From Owenia fusiformis (Eukaryota; Annelida; Polychaeta; Sabellida; Oweniidae): a DNA stretch of 64,000 bases. The notes beneath the pieces are model-generated. The model made no database searches. It saw only the letters and a program-made list of their open reading frames with translations, and was not told where the DNA came from. Position 1 is the first letter of the stretch. Every line of letters starts with the position of its first letter. Made by a program: the position numbers and the translations under genes. Below are positions 25,665 to 39,400 of the stretch, one piece after another. The stretch spans positions 24,311,936 through 24,375,935 of the forward strand of contig CAIIXF020000006.1 of NCBI GenBank assembly GCA_903813345.2, read 5' to 3'.

Positions 25665-26855
25665 TTCTATACTTTCTATACTTTCGAACTGCTTTTTTTT
25701 AAATGATACTTTTTTCAGTCCTAGACGATTGGACTCTCTAAAGTCTATACATGTCTATACTTTCTATACTGTCTAGTGTCTATACTTTTGATTTTGGTGA
25801 ATTCCCTATGTCTATACTTTCGATACTTTCTATACTTTACATTTTGGTGAATTCCCTATGTCTATACTTTCGATACTTTCTATACTTTACATTTTGGTGA
25901 AATCCCTATGTCTATACTTTCTATACATTGTAAAACAATATGTGACGTCATAAGTTTCTTGGTCACTTTCGATTTTGGTGAATTGCCTCAATGTATTGTA
26001 AAACAACAATATGTGATAGAAAGTATAGAAACTATAGACATCTAATTTGTCAAAGACAGTTTTGTGACATCTAATTCGTCGAAGACAGTTATGGGGAAAA
26101 GTAGATCGAAAGTATAGAAAGTATAGAAACTATAGACATCTGATTTGTCGAAGACAGTTATGGGAAAAAGCAGATCGAAAGTATAGAAAGTATAGACATC
26201 TGATATGTCGAAGACAGTTCTGGGAAATAGCAGATAGAAAGTATAGAAAGTATAGAAACTATAGACATCTGATTTGTCTAAGACAGTTATAGGAAAAAGC
26301 AGATCGAAAGTATAGAAACTATAGACATCTGCTTTGTCAAAGGCAGTTAGTATGAAAGGGCATTTCGAAAGTATAGAAACTATAGACATCTGATTTGTCG
26401 AAGACAGTTATGGGAAAAAGCAGATCGAAAGTATAGAAAGTATAGAAAGTATAGACATCTGATATGTCGAAGACAGTTCTGGGAAATAGCAGATAGAAAG
26501 TGTAGAAAGTATAGAAACTATAGACATCTGATTTGTCGAAGACAGTTATGGGAAAAAGCAGATCGAAAGTATAGAAAGTATAGACATCTGATATGTCGAA
26601 GACAGTTCTGGGAAATAGCAGATAGAAAGTATAGAAACTATAGACATCTGCTTTGTCAAAGGCAGCTAGTATGAAAGAGCATTTCGAAAGTATAGAAACT
26701 ATAGACATCTGATTTGTCAAAGGCAGTTGGTATGAAAAAGCAGTTCGAAAGTATAGAAAGTATAGAAACGTCGAAGGCAGATAGTATGAAAAAGGAGATC
26801 GAAAGTATAGAAAGTATAGACAATGTATAGAAAGTATAGACATTGCCATAATTCT
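25665..26855. repeat. TATACTTTC satellite in two opposed arrays
   Basis: 25665-25925 is built on TCTATACTTTCGATACTTTC with TTTTGGTGAATTCCCTATG spacers. From 26012 the motif appears inverted, as GAAAGTATAGAAA within 55-75 bp units (ACTATAGACATCTGATTTGT, CGAAGACAGTTATGGGAAAA). The two halves face each other, so the region can fold back. The minus-strand frames (YTFDLLFPITVFDKSDVYS repeats) are read-outs of the satellite, not genes. Confidence 0.85.
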
Positions 26856-26869
26856 GGATATAATTCTCC

Positions 26870-27827
26870 AATACACCATTGGAAAGGTGGAGGTGTCAGC
26901 TTTAAGGATCCGACCTACAAAGTTGAAAAATTAATCCTTTCATCACTAAGGGGTAATATTAATTATGATATATAAAAATAATAATCCTTAAGATTTTCCA
27001 ATCAAAATCTTTTTGCCCATTATTTTATAGTCACGAATAACAAATCTAGTGTTCTATCCCGGGTGTTCTATTACATATATGACCAGAGAATGACTGCTAA
27101 ACGGATATGAAGGCCTTAGGTCACAAGAAGTACGTGTAAAGTGATAATCCTAGAAATATTAGATGGTCATCCATAGGTGTAGATAAAAATAATAACGACA
27201 TGCGCAAAAATATTAGGAATTAGGCCTGTAAAGTACTAAAATTACATGGTCGACTCGTTTTATAATTAAGCCGTGAAACAAGTGTCACATGGTCGATTAC
27301 AGGGAAAATCGAGGGGGTCGCGACTTGCCAAACGGACGTAGCCAATCAACCCGTCAATGTTTTCAGAATTTTAGGTATGTTGTTGATGTACCGTGCGTCC
27401 ATGTTCTCAGTAGGCCTAGGGGACAGCGGGGCAAGACGGACGCCTTAATACCCTTTGCATTCGTTTGACTTCACTTCTTAAAAGAGAGCTTTAACTAGAC
27501 TCTGCACGCAGGGTAACGCCTTAAGAGCAGTCATTTTTAACAGCTTGTAAAGAAATTTTGTTAGGCTTTCTGTCCGCCGAACCCCTGTTTATTGACATGA
27601 ACAAGGAACATTGGTTCTCTGAGATACAATGATTTTGAAATAAATTTCTTTATATGCCCCTAGCCTTGCCCAAGTCAGTATTTTTTTACTTATCTGGTCT
27701 TTAATTATTTCTCTCTCGATAAAAAAGAAAAATGTCCCTGTTCTGCCGATAAACACAGACAATTGTGGATTTAACTACACGAAAAGAATGTTAAAATACC
27801 AAGGAATCTATTGAAGTGGGTATCTTA
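26870..27827. other. Unique intergenic stretch
   Basis: No gene is supported. 27658-27700 (TAGCCTTGCCCAAGTC) is a single arm of the small element seen whole at 53790-54030. Confidence 0.4.
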
Positions 27828-28352
27828 AGCCCGGTTACACCAATGGGGCAAAATCCCACTTGCCCCATCGAGTCCCATCTTGCCCCATCGAATCCCAATT
27901 TGCCCCATCGAATCCCACGAAGTCCCATGGGACCTTGATGACTTTGCCCCATCGTGCCCCATGGAGTCCCATCAAGCCCCATGGAGTCCCATCAAATCCC
28001 ACCGTGCCCCATTGGTGTATGTCGGGCTTCACACAACACGTCATATGATCGAAAATCCCACGATGCCCCATGGAAAGAATGAACATGTTCATTCTCGATG
28101 GGACTCGATGGGACTTCGTGGGATTTTGCCCCATCTTGCCCCATCGAGTCCCACCGAGTCCCACGTGGGACTTCATGGGACCTCATGGGACCTCGTGGGA
28201 CTCGATGGGGCAAGATAGGGCAAAATCCCACGGAGTCCCATGGAGTCCCACGGACTTCATGGGGCAAAATCCCAAAAGGTCCCACGAGGTCCCACGCAAT
28301 GTTAAGTCTATGGAGGCCCCAACTTGCCCCATTGGTGTATACCGGGCTTTAG
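27828..28352. mobile_element. GC-rich TIR element made of CCCATCGAGTCCCA units
   Basis: Left end AAGCCCGGTTACACCAATGG; right end is the near reverse complement (TTGGTGTATACCGGGCTT). A third copy of the end lies inside at 28005-28033. The interior is direct and inverted runs of CCCATCGAGTCCCA and TTGCCCCAT. It is far more GC-rich than its surroundings. The open frames on both strands (MGLDGTRWD-type) are repeat artefacts. Confidence 0.75.
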
Positions 28353-28440
28353 GTGTAAGAAGCGTTGAAAAGTCTCCAATTTTGTAATCGTACAGGCAAA
28401 AGATTGAGACGTTCTCAGGACTCCTGGCACGGGATAAGGG

Positions 28441-28852
28441 TTGTCAACATATTGTATTAGCTTTGATCTCTTAGAATCCGTTGAATCCTAAGCGATTAGA
28501 GTTGTTTAGATCACTAAACAAATAATATGAAATGATGAGGATTTAAGTTTTTTCAAAGTTTATAATGGCGGCCAATGGGGGATTTAAGCAAAATATCCCG
28601 AAAATTAGTTATTAAAAGGCCGAAAGATCTATGGATGGATTTTGCTGATTTATATATCAGAACGAACACTGACTTTGTTGGGTGTAACAAGGATCCGTTG
28701 AATCCTAAGAAAATAAATGATTTGCTAAACAATTACATTAAGATTTTAAGTTTTGATCAAGACTGCTCTCCATTGAAATCTTTTGACCATGAAATGTCGA
28801 TTTACGCGCATGCGTGTGACGTTATTCCCATTATTCTACGCCATGTCTGACA
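28441..28852. repeat. Dispersed repeat, inverted copy of 52260-52665
   Basis: Matches the element upstream of wolframin in inverted orientation (shared CTTTCGGCCTTTTAA on the opposite strand, GGATCCGTTGAATCCTAAG, GCATGCGTGTGACGTTATTC, TTCTACGCCATG). This copy lacks one terminal inverted repeat. Confidence 0.75.
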
Positions 28853-28972
28853 CAAAATGAAAGGCGAGTGAGGTCGGTGCCATATGATGATTCTATGTCA
28901 GAATAATACCAGAAGATTAAAACAATAATATAAACTTGGTGGTCCGTCTTGCCCCACGGCCCTTCTCAGTGG

Positions 28973-29168
28973 CGGATCCAGGAACCAACAGGGGGGGGGG
29001 GGGGGGGGCAAATTTGAGGTTAGAGAAAAAAGCGTCCGCTTTTGGGCCCCTAAAACCGAAGTCTTCAAAAATTGGCCTAAAATTTTTTTGGGCCCAACTT
29101 TTTTTTCTTGGCCAACCTTAGGGGGGGGGGGGGGGCGGGCCCCATGCCCCCCCCCCGGATCCGCCATA
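28973..29168. mobile_element. Small element with GGCGGATCC ends and poly-G/poly-C runs
   Basis: GGCGGATCCAGG at the left and CCGGATCCGCC at the right are inverted. G runs of 19 and 14 and a C run of 9 lie inside. A partial relative with GGGCGGATCTGGGAACCA begins at 29797. No gene. Confidence 0.6.
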
Positions 29169-29169
29169 G

Positions 29170-30425
29170 CGTCTTACCCCGCTGTCCCCTACTCAGTGAC
29201 ACCTTGCCCGGCGCTGAGATTACTGTTCCCGGGAAATTTGAGCTGGTTCATTATGTTTACTTCATTCTCCACTACAATGCTGTCATATGAAAATTACAAA
29301 ATTCAATGATGCCAAATTAATGGCTGAATATTAAACAAATCATGACGTTTGACAGCATAGGGATTCCCGGGAAAATAAGAAAGTGTATGAAACATCTACA
29401 CAGAACGAAATAAATTAGCTCAAAAGTCCCGGATATTGAATTATTTGGAAATTTTCCCAACCTGACTGCTAACGTCGCACATATTTACAAATTTCAAGGT
29501 AGGAATGTTCCGTGATTTTAAATTACATACCAAAACTTTCTCATATATACGTTCTACTGGATGTTCCTTCAGATATACCGCACATAGTAGCATGAATTCT
29601 TTTTTTTTCAATCTCAATTTCATTTTCTCTGAATCTGATCTGTGTTTTCTCGAAAAATTAGCCTAAATCTTGATTGTCTGACTTAAAGCTTGACAACCGG
29701 GGCTTGACAGTGCTACCCGGTCTTATAACTTAGACTAAAGTCTCTGTATTTACAGTCTCATTTCTAAGTTTAAAATAATCTATTGGAGGCAGGGGCGGAT
29801 CTGGGAACCAATTAAGGGGGGGGGGGGTGGGCAAATTTTAGGTCAGAGAACTGAGAAAAAACCTCCTTGCTTGGGAGGGAACATTTTTTTTAGGCCCAAG
29901 CGTGGAGGTTTTTTTCTCTTCATGACTGCTCTCGGAGGAAGTGTAAGTTGTCACAGTAGTTTTTTGTGACTGAAATTCCCTACAAAATTTCCCCGCTTAT
30001 CACCTATATCCTGATTATGGGAGAAAATGTTTTGAGAAACAATAAAAGGTCAGTGAGGCAAATTAGAAGGCGGTATCAAATTACTACAGAAGTTGATTTT
30101 GAACTCTGAAGTGCAGACATGACTTCAAAATCACCAAGTCAAGTGTCATTCTCATTTCCCCCAAGCTTAGATCTTTTGAAATTCAGGACATAGGCCGCGG
30201 CGGCCAGTTCAGAAAGAACCCGATATGTCACTTTCAGTAGATTTAACCATTTCGACCAAAGACACTGATTCCGTCAAAACCGAAGAAAAAGTAAAATAGC
30301 AAACCAAGCTCCCCTTATTATTTTATTCAAATTTCCTAAAAAAGTATCAGTCAAGTAATAGGCTTTACCTATTCACTGAGTCTAAGGTAACCTCAATTTA
30401 CATTTTCTTTTTCCTTTTTTCCAAG
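29170..30425. other. Upstream region of the Bcl-2/Roc-COR/caspase gene
   Basis: No exon was recognised. A polypyrimidine run ending TTTTTTCCAAG at 30415-30425 could be an acceptor, so an upstream first exon is possible. Confidence 0.35.
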
Positions 30426-30453
30426 CGATCCTCAAGAGTTTCCTGTGCCTGAG

Positions 30454-33400
30454 ATGGAGGGGGAACACACTGTCCCAGTGGGACCCCCAGACTATGTAGA
30501 AAATGGGGACCACCAAGAAAATCAAAACAACCAAGGGAATCCAGACAACTATGAAAATCCAGAAAATAAAGAGAATGCTAAATATAAGGACAACCAAGAA
30601 GATAATGAGAGTGATGAAAACCAAGAAGAGGAATATGGTGAAGTTATCCAACTTGAAACAGAAACAATACCAGAATTGGATGATTTGAATATACCTGACC
30701 AGAAAACACAGGAAATGAATGAAATATTTAAAAAGTTCATTTACGTGCAATTAAAAAATGATCATCAGATTCAAGACATTATTCCAGAAGGCGGAGGTGA
30801 GCTCCAGTCCAGGTAGGTTTTTATTATGCTAATATTCCAAAGTTGATAGTCATGAATGAGCAAATAAAGCAGATGCGAGTAGGTAGTTTAGCAGTTTCAC
30901 CACCAGGTGGCTTATTCGGGTCAGATAACATGGCGGGTATACAAGTAGTAGAAAGTTCCCTTTAACTTAAATCACATCTGTTTAATGGTTCAATTTTCCC
31001 TTATGTAATTAATAGTTATGCAAATTGAATGTCCAGTAAAAGAAAATGTTATCTGTCCAATACAAAAAAAGATATTTCCCTTTTTGTGATTTTGTAACAT
31101 GGGGTTTATGGAATCAACCCAAACTAGAAGTCACATTTTTCAAAATAAAAAAAACTATTTCAAAGTTGATAAACAGTTTTTGAAACCATATTTCTAGAAG
31201 AACTTTTACATGTACAGCGCTTGCATTAGGTTAGAAAATTTGTGAGTCCCAAGGACGCAATTTTTTTAAAAAAAGTGTGTCCTTTGAAAAAAAGTGTGTC
31301 CCCTATTTCTAGCCCGTTTTGAGGTATAACTTCTTGCCGTGAAGTTAAAAGGAAGTAAACGTTAAGTACGGACTGAATAAATGCATGTTCGTTCATTCGA
31401 CAATGAATACATTTTATTTCATGAATAACCTAATATTTGTTTCTGAATAGGAAAAACTGTGGCGTGTCATGGTTTCAAATCTAAAAATAAACAAAGTCGA
31501 AAAAATTCGAGAGAATCATGATTATTGGTAAATATTCAACATGTTGAGCCTTATTTACGATTCAAATAAAGGTGAGAGATCATAATTATTTGTTTTTGTT
31601 AGGTATCGTTGTAAACACATTGTAGTATTGACCTAAAAAAAATTTGCGTCCAAAAAACGGAAATATTTTCAATTTTTGTGTCCTCCAAATTATTTTTGAG
31701 TCCTTAACATGTACGGGACGCCGTTAATGCAAGCCCTGCATGTAGATTTCAAATAAAAACATCACTTTGACTGAATTTTTCATATCTAATGACGTAAATC
31801 AAGATTATTTCTACTCGAATCCAGTCTATTAGGGTAGCATTTGTCATGTACATTAGTAAAATTCAACAATACAAGTAATAATATAGTAAACGTAAAAGCC
31901 TCTTGTTTTTGGTGGTTAACATTGATTTAATGTAAACATTCAACATTTTAATAACACAACTTGAGATAATATCCCAGATGCGAGTAGAAATAGTCTTGAT
32001 TTAAGTCATTAAAAATTCACAATTCAGTCAAACTGATGTCATATTTGGAATCTACATGTAAAATTACATCTAGAATTGTGATCTTAAGAAGAGTTTATCA
32101 ACTTTGAAAATTTAATTTTCTTTGAAACTGTGACTTCTAGGTCGGGGAGATTCCCCATAGACCCCATGTTGTAAAACCACAAAAAATGGAATTAATTTTC
32201 TTGTGTTGGGCAGATAATATTTTCTTTTACTGGACATATTTTAATTTGTATAACTATCAGATACATAAAGGTAATATGAAAAGTGAACCACTAAAACTGA
32301 TGCATATTCAAGTTTAAGGGAATTTTGTAATACCCCGCCATGTTAATTCCCCCGAATCAGCCACCTGGTGGCGAAACTGGTAACTACCTACTCGCATCTG
32401 AGTAATTGTTACACAGTTCTCCACATGAAAACATTGCAAATTTTGTGTTAAAAAGTTAATATCCAGCAAGTTTTCTCGGCAAAAGTCTTCATGAATTCTG
32501 AACAAAAAACAAAAGATTTCAATGATGGCAAACAGAAAAGAACAAAAATGTTTGAAATGATGATGTTCTTAGGTTTAGTGGTAACATGCCCTATTGCCCT
32601 TTTTATTTACTAAATGATTTTGAACAATTAACAAATTTACATCACCCATATTCTACAATATTTAGCAAATTAATTCAACTGTTAATTTGTGAAATGTTTT
32701 CTTACTGTAGCAGACCTGGCGTAGAAGAAACATTAAGAGTTGCCAGACATCTTGCTACACTTGGGGATGATCTGGGCACAAGATATGATGCTCAGTTTAC
32801 AGAAATGATTAATGCCATCCCAATGTCTCCACAAACAGGGAGAGAAGCTTTCATTGGCATTGCTAGACAGTGAGTTTCAGGTTCCAAACAAAAGTTCTCA
32901 GTAAAGTTATTCAGTCAAAAAGAATGGCATCTGTATTTTAAAAAGCTGTTAATTCATAATTATTATGTGTATTTTGACCATTGTTAGACATTGTACAGGC
33001 CTCCATTTCTAAAAATATTGAAGCATGAACCATCTCACTTGGTAGGCAGCACCAAGTAGTTCCAATATTGAATTTTGCCTTTATTATTTTCACTGTTCAA
33101 AAAGGCAATTCATTTGTTTGCTAAATAAGTATTTGTTTCAAGTTTGATGATTACAGAAAAGACTATTTATAGTGCAAGTAACGTCTTATTTTTTGGGATG
33201 ATTTAGGATTGAAATAACAGTTAATGACTCTGAATTGCAGGCTTTTCAGTGATGGTGTTGTGAATTGGGGTAGAATAGTAACTCTAATGGCATTCAGTGG
33301 CCGTCTCAGTGTCCATGCAGCTCGTCAGGGGTCCGCAGCAATGGCACATAATATAAGTGGCTACATGACAAGGTTTTTTGTACAAGAAGACATCCCTAAG

Positions 33401-36400
33401 TGGGTGGATGATCACGGAGGCTGGGAAAATGCTTTTAAGTGAGTCATGCATTTACATAGCCAAGCAGAACTGCATTATGTTTATGGTATCATCAAATTTT
33501 CTACAAGTATTGTTGAAAACATAAAAAAAAGTTGGCTTAAGGCAGCAAGTGATCCAGAGCCTAGTTCCAAATGAAAATCCAAAATGTTTTAGACAATTTG
33601 CATAGATATTTCATAATATGTATTCTGTCCATATATTCTGCCCACAAACAAAAAGATGGGTAAAGCCCCATTAGTTTCAATACAATGCATTTACATTATT
33701 TAATGTTTGAAATTACCCTCTCAAGATTGCTTTATAATATTGCCCCCTGCTATAATGAAATACAGGGTGTTAAAAAAATGCAATTCAGGAAAGAAAGAAG
33801 AGACTGTGTGTGTATAGCTCCTGCTGTTTGTTAGTTGTTCAAAATACATTAGTATTAGAAAGATACGAAAAACGCATTCAGAGTTGACTGCCACAGCAAT
33901 AAACCCTAATAACTTTCTAACCATGGTGTTTTGGCACTTCAGATTTGACACGAATTATCTTCATATAATATGTGGTGAATTTGCGGAGTTTCATCAAAAT
34001 CACTTTGGGGACTTTACAGTCATGGTCAAAATGCTTTCTTAAGTCTGGCTGAACCAGGGTGTTTGAGTGCGTTTTGAAAGCATTTTGACCATAACTGTAA
34101 AGTCCCTGGAGTGATTTTGATTTCACTCTACAGATTTATCATGCATTGAATGAAGATGATTTGTGCCAAAATTGAATAGCCAAAACACTATGGTTAGAAA
34201 GTTATTTGGTTTTATTGCTGTGGCAGTCACCTCTGACTGCGTTTTTTGTATCTTTCTAATACTAATGTCTTTAGAGCAGTTGTCCAAGGCATCACGTTTT
34301 ACAACTAACTAACAACATGAGCTATACATAAACAGTCTTTTCTTTCTTTCCTGAAAAAATGAACACAATTGGATAAGTATTTACCAAGATATAGCGATTT
34401 CTTTGGGTTGCATTTTTTTAACACCCTGTAAGATGCTGTGTTTGTTTATTATAGCATGGGGTCGAAGGAAGAGGTAACATTTGATGTGCTACTAGATAGA
34501 CCAGAGTACTTAGAGGCTTACCAAAGGGCAAGAGAGGAGGGAACCCGTCATGTTTATCAGGCTAGGGTAATGATTGTTGGTCAATATGGTGTAGGGAAAA
34601 CTAGTCTAAGGAAGCGCTTGTTGGATGAAGGTTTTAGCAAGCAGTACAAGATCACTGATGGCATACAAGTGGACCCCTCAGCCTGCTCTGTAGATATCAA
34701 GAATTCTGTCATTTGGAAGACTAAGGCAAAAGGTAATTCAATCAGTCCTTCATTACATTTGAAAAGTGCCATCGTTGTCATATCGTGCCGATAGGTTGGG
34801 ATTCTGGTGAGCAGCACAACGAATCTTAACATTAAGATTTTAATCCACATGTCATAATAAAGGTCATCTAGTTATATAATGATGTAATTTCACATTAATC
34901 CAAATGGGAATCTTTGACAAATTAAAAGAAATCTTTTTTTTGTCAGTTTTTTGCATAGTTTATAAAGGGAGCTAGCCAAACTGACAGATGCCATCTATTT
35001 ATTAATCTGTATAGCAGCTGTTCTATTTATCTTGGTTTTGATATTATATTGTCAATGAAGAAGTATACATGTCTAAATTGAATCAAAATGAATGATTTCA
35101 GTAAATCTTCAGATGTTAAGAAAAATGTTTGATCTATCCTCTGGTCAGTTGAATATAGTTTTATTTCTGACATATTATTCCAGGGTTTAAAGCAGGAGAA
35201 GATACAAATGACCCTTTAGAAGTTTACGAGAGTGAAGTTGCTAAAAATTTATGGCACGCTTTCAATGATGGAACATCTGGTATGTATCTCTTTTTTTGAT
35301 AAGTTTTAGATAACATTTTTTTTTTTTTTTTTTTTTTTTAGATAACATTAGGTATATTTCTCTTTTTTGATAATGTTTTGATAATATTGCCAATGATATA
35401 TAGGGTAGCATATATAGTACAAATAGAAGACTTAATCACCAGTAGCATTGTAGATGTCCCTTGAGGTAGAATAACACGAGGAAGCCTAATTCCCTAGTTG
35501 CAATAACAATCTTGTTATTGTGCAATGGTCAGGAAAAAGCTGAAATCTGGGAAAAACTTCATATTTTCAGTGGATGGTCCCGTGATTCCTGTTTCTCAAG
35601 GTGCTAAAACAACTAATGGACTGAAACCTAAGGAGTCTCGTAAGTTCCAATTATTCAGATGTTGTAGATAACACTGTTTATCCCTATCTAAAATCTGTGT
35701 CAATACTCAATAGCCATCATTTTAGGCTCACATGATGAGCCTATGGAATCATCACACTGTGTTTGACTTGATTCCTTTGGTACTATGAAATCAAAAAAAA
35801 TTGTACATACATTTTTACATAAATGATTGCTTGATGATGTCCTCTATTTCCTGTTACATTCTGATATTGACTTCAGTCTACCATACAAATTTCTGGTTGC
35901 CAAAAAGGATTAATGCAAGACTTATGCTACTCTGTACATGTATTAATGTTTTTCAGGTAAAGGTACAGATACCATTGACAATGTGATAACAAAAGAGCAT
36001 GTCACTCCTGTGAATACAGATAAGCCTGGAACAAGCTCAGATTACAACAATAGCACCAACAATAGAGAGACTCTCAGAACTGATGGTGACTCTAGTGCCC
36101 CAGACTACATATCAAAGATACCTGAGAGTATTAAGAACAAGTTTCTGAGTTTAACCGAAGATGTCACAAAGCAGGTATGAGCTTACTCTTGTTATGTACA
36201 AATATGGTTGATCAAAAGCTCTGCATAAACATTTATGATTAGTTAAGAGATCTGTGTAAACAATCTGATTGGTTAAGAGATCAGTATCATGTGTTTCCTG
36301 TTTTATTGCAGATTCGTCAACTTGGTGGACTGAATGGGGATTCATCTGAAGATGAGAAGCAGTTGAAGTTATCATTCTGGGACTTTGGCGGCCAACATGT

Positions 36401-39400
36401 CTTTTACACAACGCACCAGACATTCTTGACTAACAGAGCCATCTATCTGTTAGTTGTGGACCTCACTAAGGACCTGGATGAGAAAGTTGAGACATTCAGA
36501 CAGTCCCGTTCAGGGACGAAACTTGACACTACTGCTCCAGAGACTGTCAAAGGTGGGTACTCAGTTCTCTAGTTCTGGACTAAACTATCAGAAACTAGAG
36601 ACAGTGAAAACCTTCAGAGATTTTTAGTGATTCCTTTTTACATATCTATCCACATTCAAAATATCTGAAATTGATGCACGAAAGCTGGGAAGTTGAAATA
36701 AAATCTACCATAGTAGGGGGAAAATTTTATTTAGTAGGGGGAAAATTTTATTTACACATTCATATAACATGAGGTGGGAATTCCATCTCTTAAAGATGTT
36801 CATCCACACAATTTGCTATTTTAGACTACCTTGACTACTGGTTGAATTCAATTCACACTCATGCTGGGAAGTCATCTTCTGGGTCAGAATCTCTGAGTCC
36901 ACCTGTCATAGTTGTATGCACACATAAAGATGCTGTCAGTATGGTAAGCCAGTACTAAACCTGAAACCTTTTATGGCAGAAATAAATCTAAATCCTATGG
37001 TTCGGATTTTTGTGTCACTCCCAGAAGTGGTTATGTTGTTACGGCTTCCATTTTGCATCCTCCAATCACAGGGCTTCAAAATCCAGAATATACATTCTTT
37101 CTTTTTACCCCCTGCAATAAGTAGTTAGCATTTCCCCGATTAAGAACTCGCAATCTGATTGGCTGTCGCAACACTCCGACAGAAATCATATATAAATCAT
37201 TACTCATAATTACATCACGTGATTCAGTTTAATCGGGCGCTTCCAAATTGGTTATAGCAGGGGGAAGAAGGAGGTACGGATTCTGGATACCTGCTTAGGA
37301 GGATGCCATTTTGGTGTCCAGTGTTTTTGAGTTTGTCATTTGGTGTCTGGAACAAATGGTTCACTTTTCTCACCATTGGCAATGACTTACCAGATCGTGA
37401 CATTTTGTCATGCATGTCACTGGGTTGTCCTAGATATTACAATTTTGTAATAAAATCAGAAACATTTTATATGTCAATAACCATAGAATAGTGAATATTT
37501 GTATATCATTAAAATACATGGTTGTCTATGTTCTCAGAAACATACTTTTGTATGTTTCATTCATTATGTATTCATTATGTATATTTCTTTCATTTGATGC
37601 AAAATATGAGTAGTTCTTTTAAAATCTAAAATATATAAATATGTATTTCAGGAATATCACATGAAGCAGCCATACATGTCCAGATTTAAAGCATGGTGGC
37701 AAGGAGCTGTACTCTATGACACAGAACAACAGTCGCAACATATAGAGAACTATTTTCACAAGATAGATATGAACCTACAAGACAAAGTTTACTATCGTCA
37801 TGTCTGCCCAAGATACTTCGCCGTTGATAACCAATACAACGGAGATCCAGAGCTTGACTGTCTGAAGAAAATGATCGTAAAACTCGCAGAAGATCAAGGA
37901 TTCTGGGGGCAGGAAGTACCCATTAAGTGGCTGGTGCTTGAGAAGAAGCTCCGTGAATTCAAATTGGAAACCCCTGATCGAAAGGCACGGCATTTTCTTG
38001 AGTTTGATGAAGTGGCAGAGATTGGTTTCAAGGAGGGTATGGACGAAGACTCAGTCAGAGCTTGTTTGGGATTTTATCACTCTGTGGGAGACATGATTTA
38101 CTTCAATGAAATCAACCTCAATGATCTGGTGATACTGGATCCTCAGTGGTTGATTGATGTTTTCAAAAGCATTATAACAGTACCAGAATTCCACAGGGTT
38201 GTAAGTGGGAGTGGACGGAACAGCCGTATCTACTGGGAGAAGCTTGATAAAGAAGGACTGCTCGAGGAGGAGTTGATTGACATTGTATGGGAAGAGCAAA
38301 ATACTGAGATATCCAATCACAAAAAAGTATTGATAGAATTTATGCAAAAGTTTGACTTGATTTGTCCATTGAAAAATAACCCAGGATATAGTCAAAAGAA
38401 ACGACAGTTCTTTGTGCCTTGTTTGCTGCCTAAGCCGGAACCTAGTGATATAATTAAAGACAAACCATTAGCTGGCCCTACAATATTCTACCAATTTACC
38501 TTCCTCCCCAATGGACTCTTCCATAGACTAGTTGCCAACATCTGTCTTGAAAAGAGCTGGCCTTTATATGGGAAAAACGTGTTCTTTGATTACGCTAGAT
38601 TTGAAGTTGGTAAAGGGGCTCATGTGTTAACGATCCTAGCCCAAGACAATCACCTGGAATTAAAAATTCATACCTTATCCGATGATGTAACGGATAAGGA
38701 CAATAACTTTATGTGTATGAGGATACGCAAGGATATAGAGGCAATGCTGAAGTCCACGATACAGAAGTATTGTCCCAGTGCAGGCTACAAGGTATCTGTG
38801 AGGTGTAGATGTCCTGGGGTGCCAGAAGAGAACCAACTCATCGTGCCTGTATCCGAGATGGATATCATCTTAAGCCAAAATAAGCTGTGTGAACTTCATC
38901 ACAATACCATTAAGCTTCAGTCGTATGAACTATGGTACCAAACTGTACAAATCGTAAGCATAATTTTACATATATGTCATGTTCATAATTAACATTTGTC
39001 AATTTAGATTCAAAAGCTGGGCCACTACCTCAAAACAAATTGTCACTGTGAAGTTGAATTTGAAATCATACCCACCCTTTTCAAATCCTGTTCGCACATA
39101 TAATTTTAGCTGCAGTTTTGATCTTAAATGCCCAAAATTAATCTTCATTTGGATCAAAAACCAGTTGTTGCAAAATATTGCCATTTTGAAAGCACTTTGG
39201 ATGTGACTGGATGCACTTGACAAAAAGGGAAATGAATGAATACAGGAAATTGATGCCTTATAACAATCCACAATTTATGCATTGTAGTAGTACAGTATAT
39301 GGTAAAACAGGCAAAAGGAATGAAAGAAATAAGCACTTATTGGAACTTGTAGTTACCATGGATATGTTTTTTTGTTGTTGTAAAACAAGTACTATGCATT

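Larger units (their letters stand above)
30700..33438 (+). other. Bcl-2-like domain (exons 1-3 of fusion gene)
   Basis: BH3-like segment RVARHLATLGDDLGTRY fits the LxxxGD core (L134, G138, D139). BH1 is DGVVNWGRIVTLMAFSGRL (177-195), close to MCL1-type BH1. BH2 is PKWVDDHGGWENAF (225-238). Helix spacing between them matches a whole Bcl-2 fold of about 150 residues. The usual C-terminal membrane anchor is absent; the chain runs on into the Roc domain through a phase 2 intron. The multi-BH form suggests a pro-survival-like groove, but its function is inferred. Confidence 0.85.

Noticed and set aside
26042-26879. Minus-strand FYTFDLLFP repeat proteins
   Set aside because: Satellite translation with no start context, family or splice support.
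27791-28387. MGLDGTRWD-type frames on both strands
   Set aside because: Arise from CCCATCGAGTCCCA repeats in a TIR element.
28575-28850. 91-codon frame with an ATG
   Set aside because: Lies wholly in a dispersed repeat also found inverted upstream of wolframin, with stops in the other copy.
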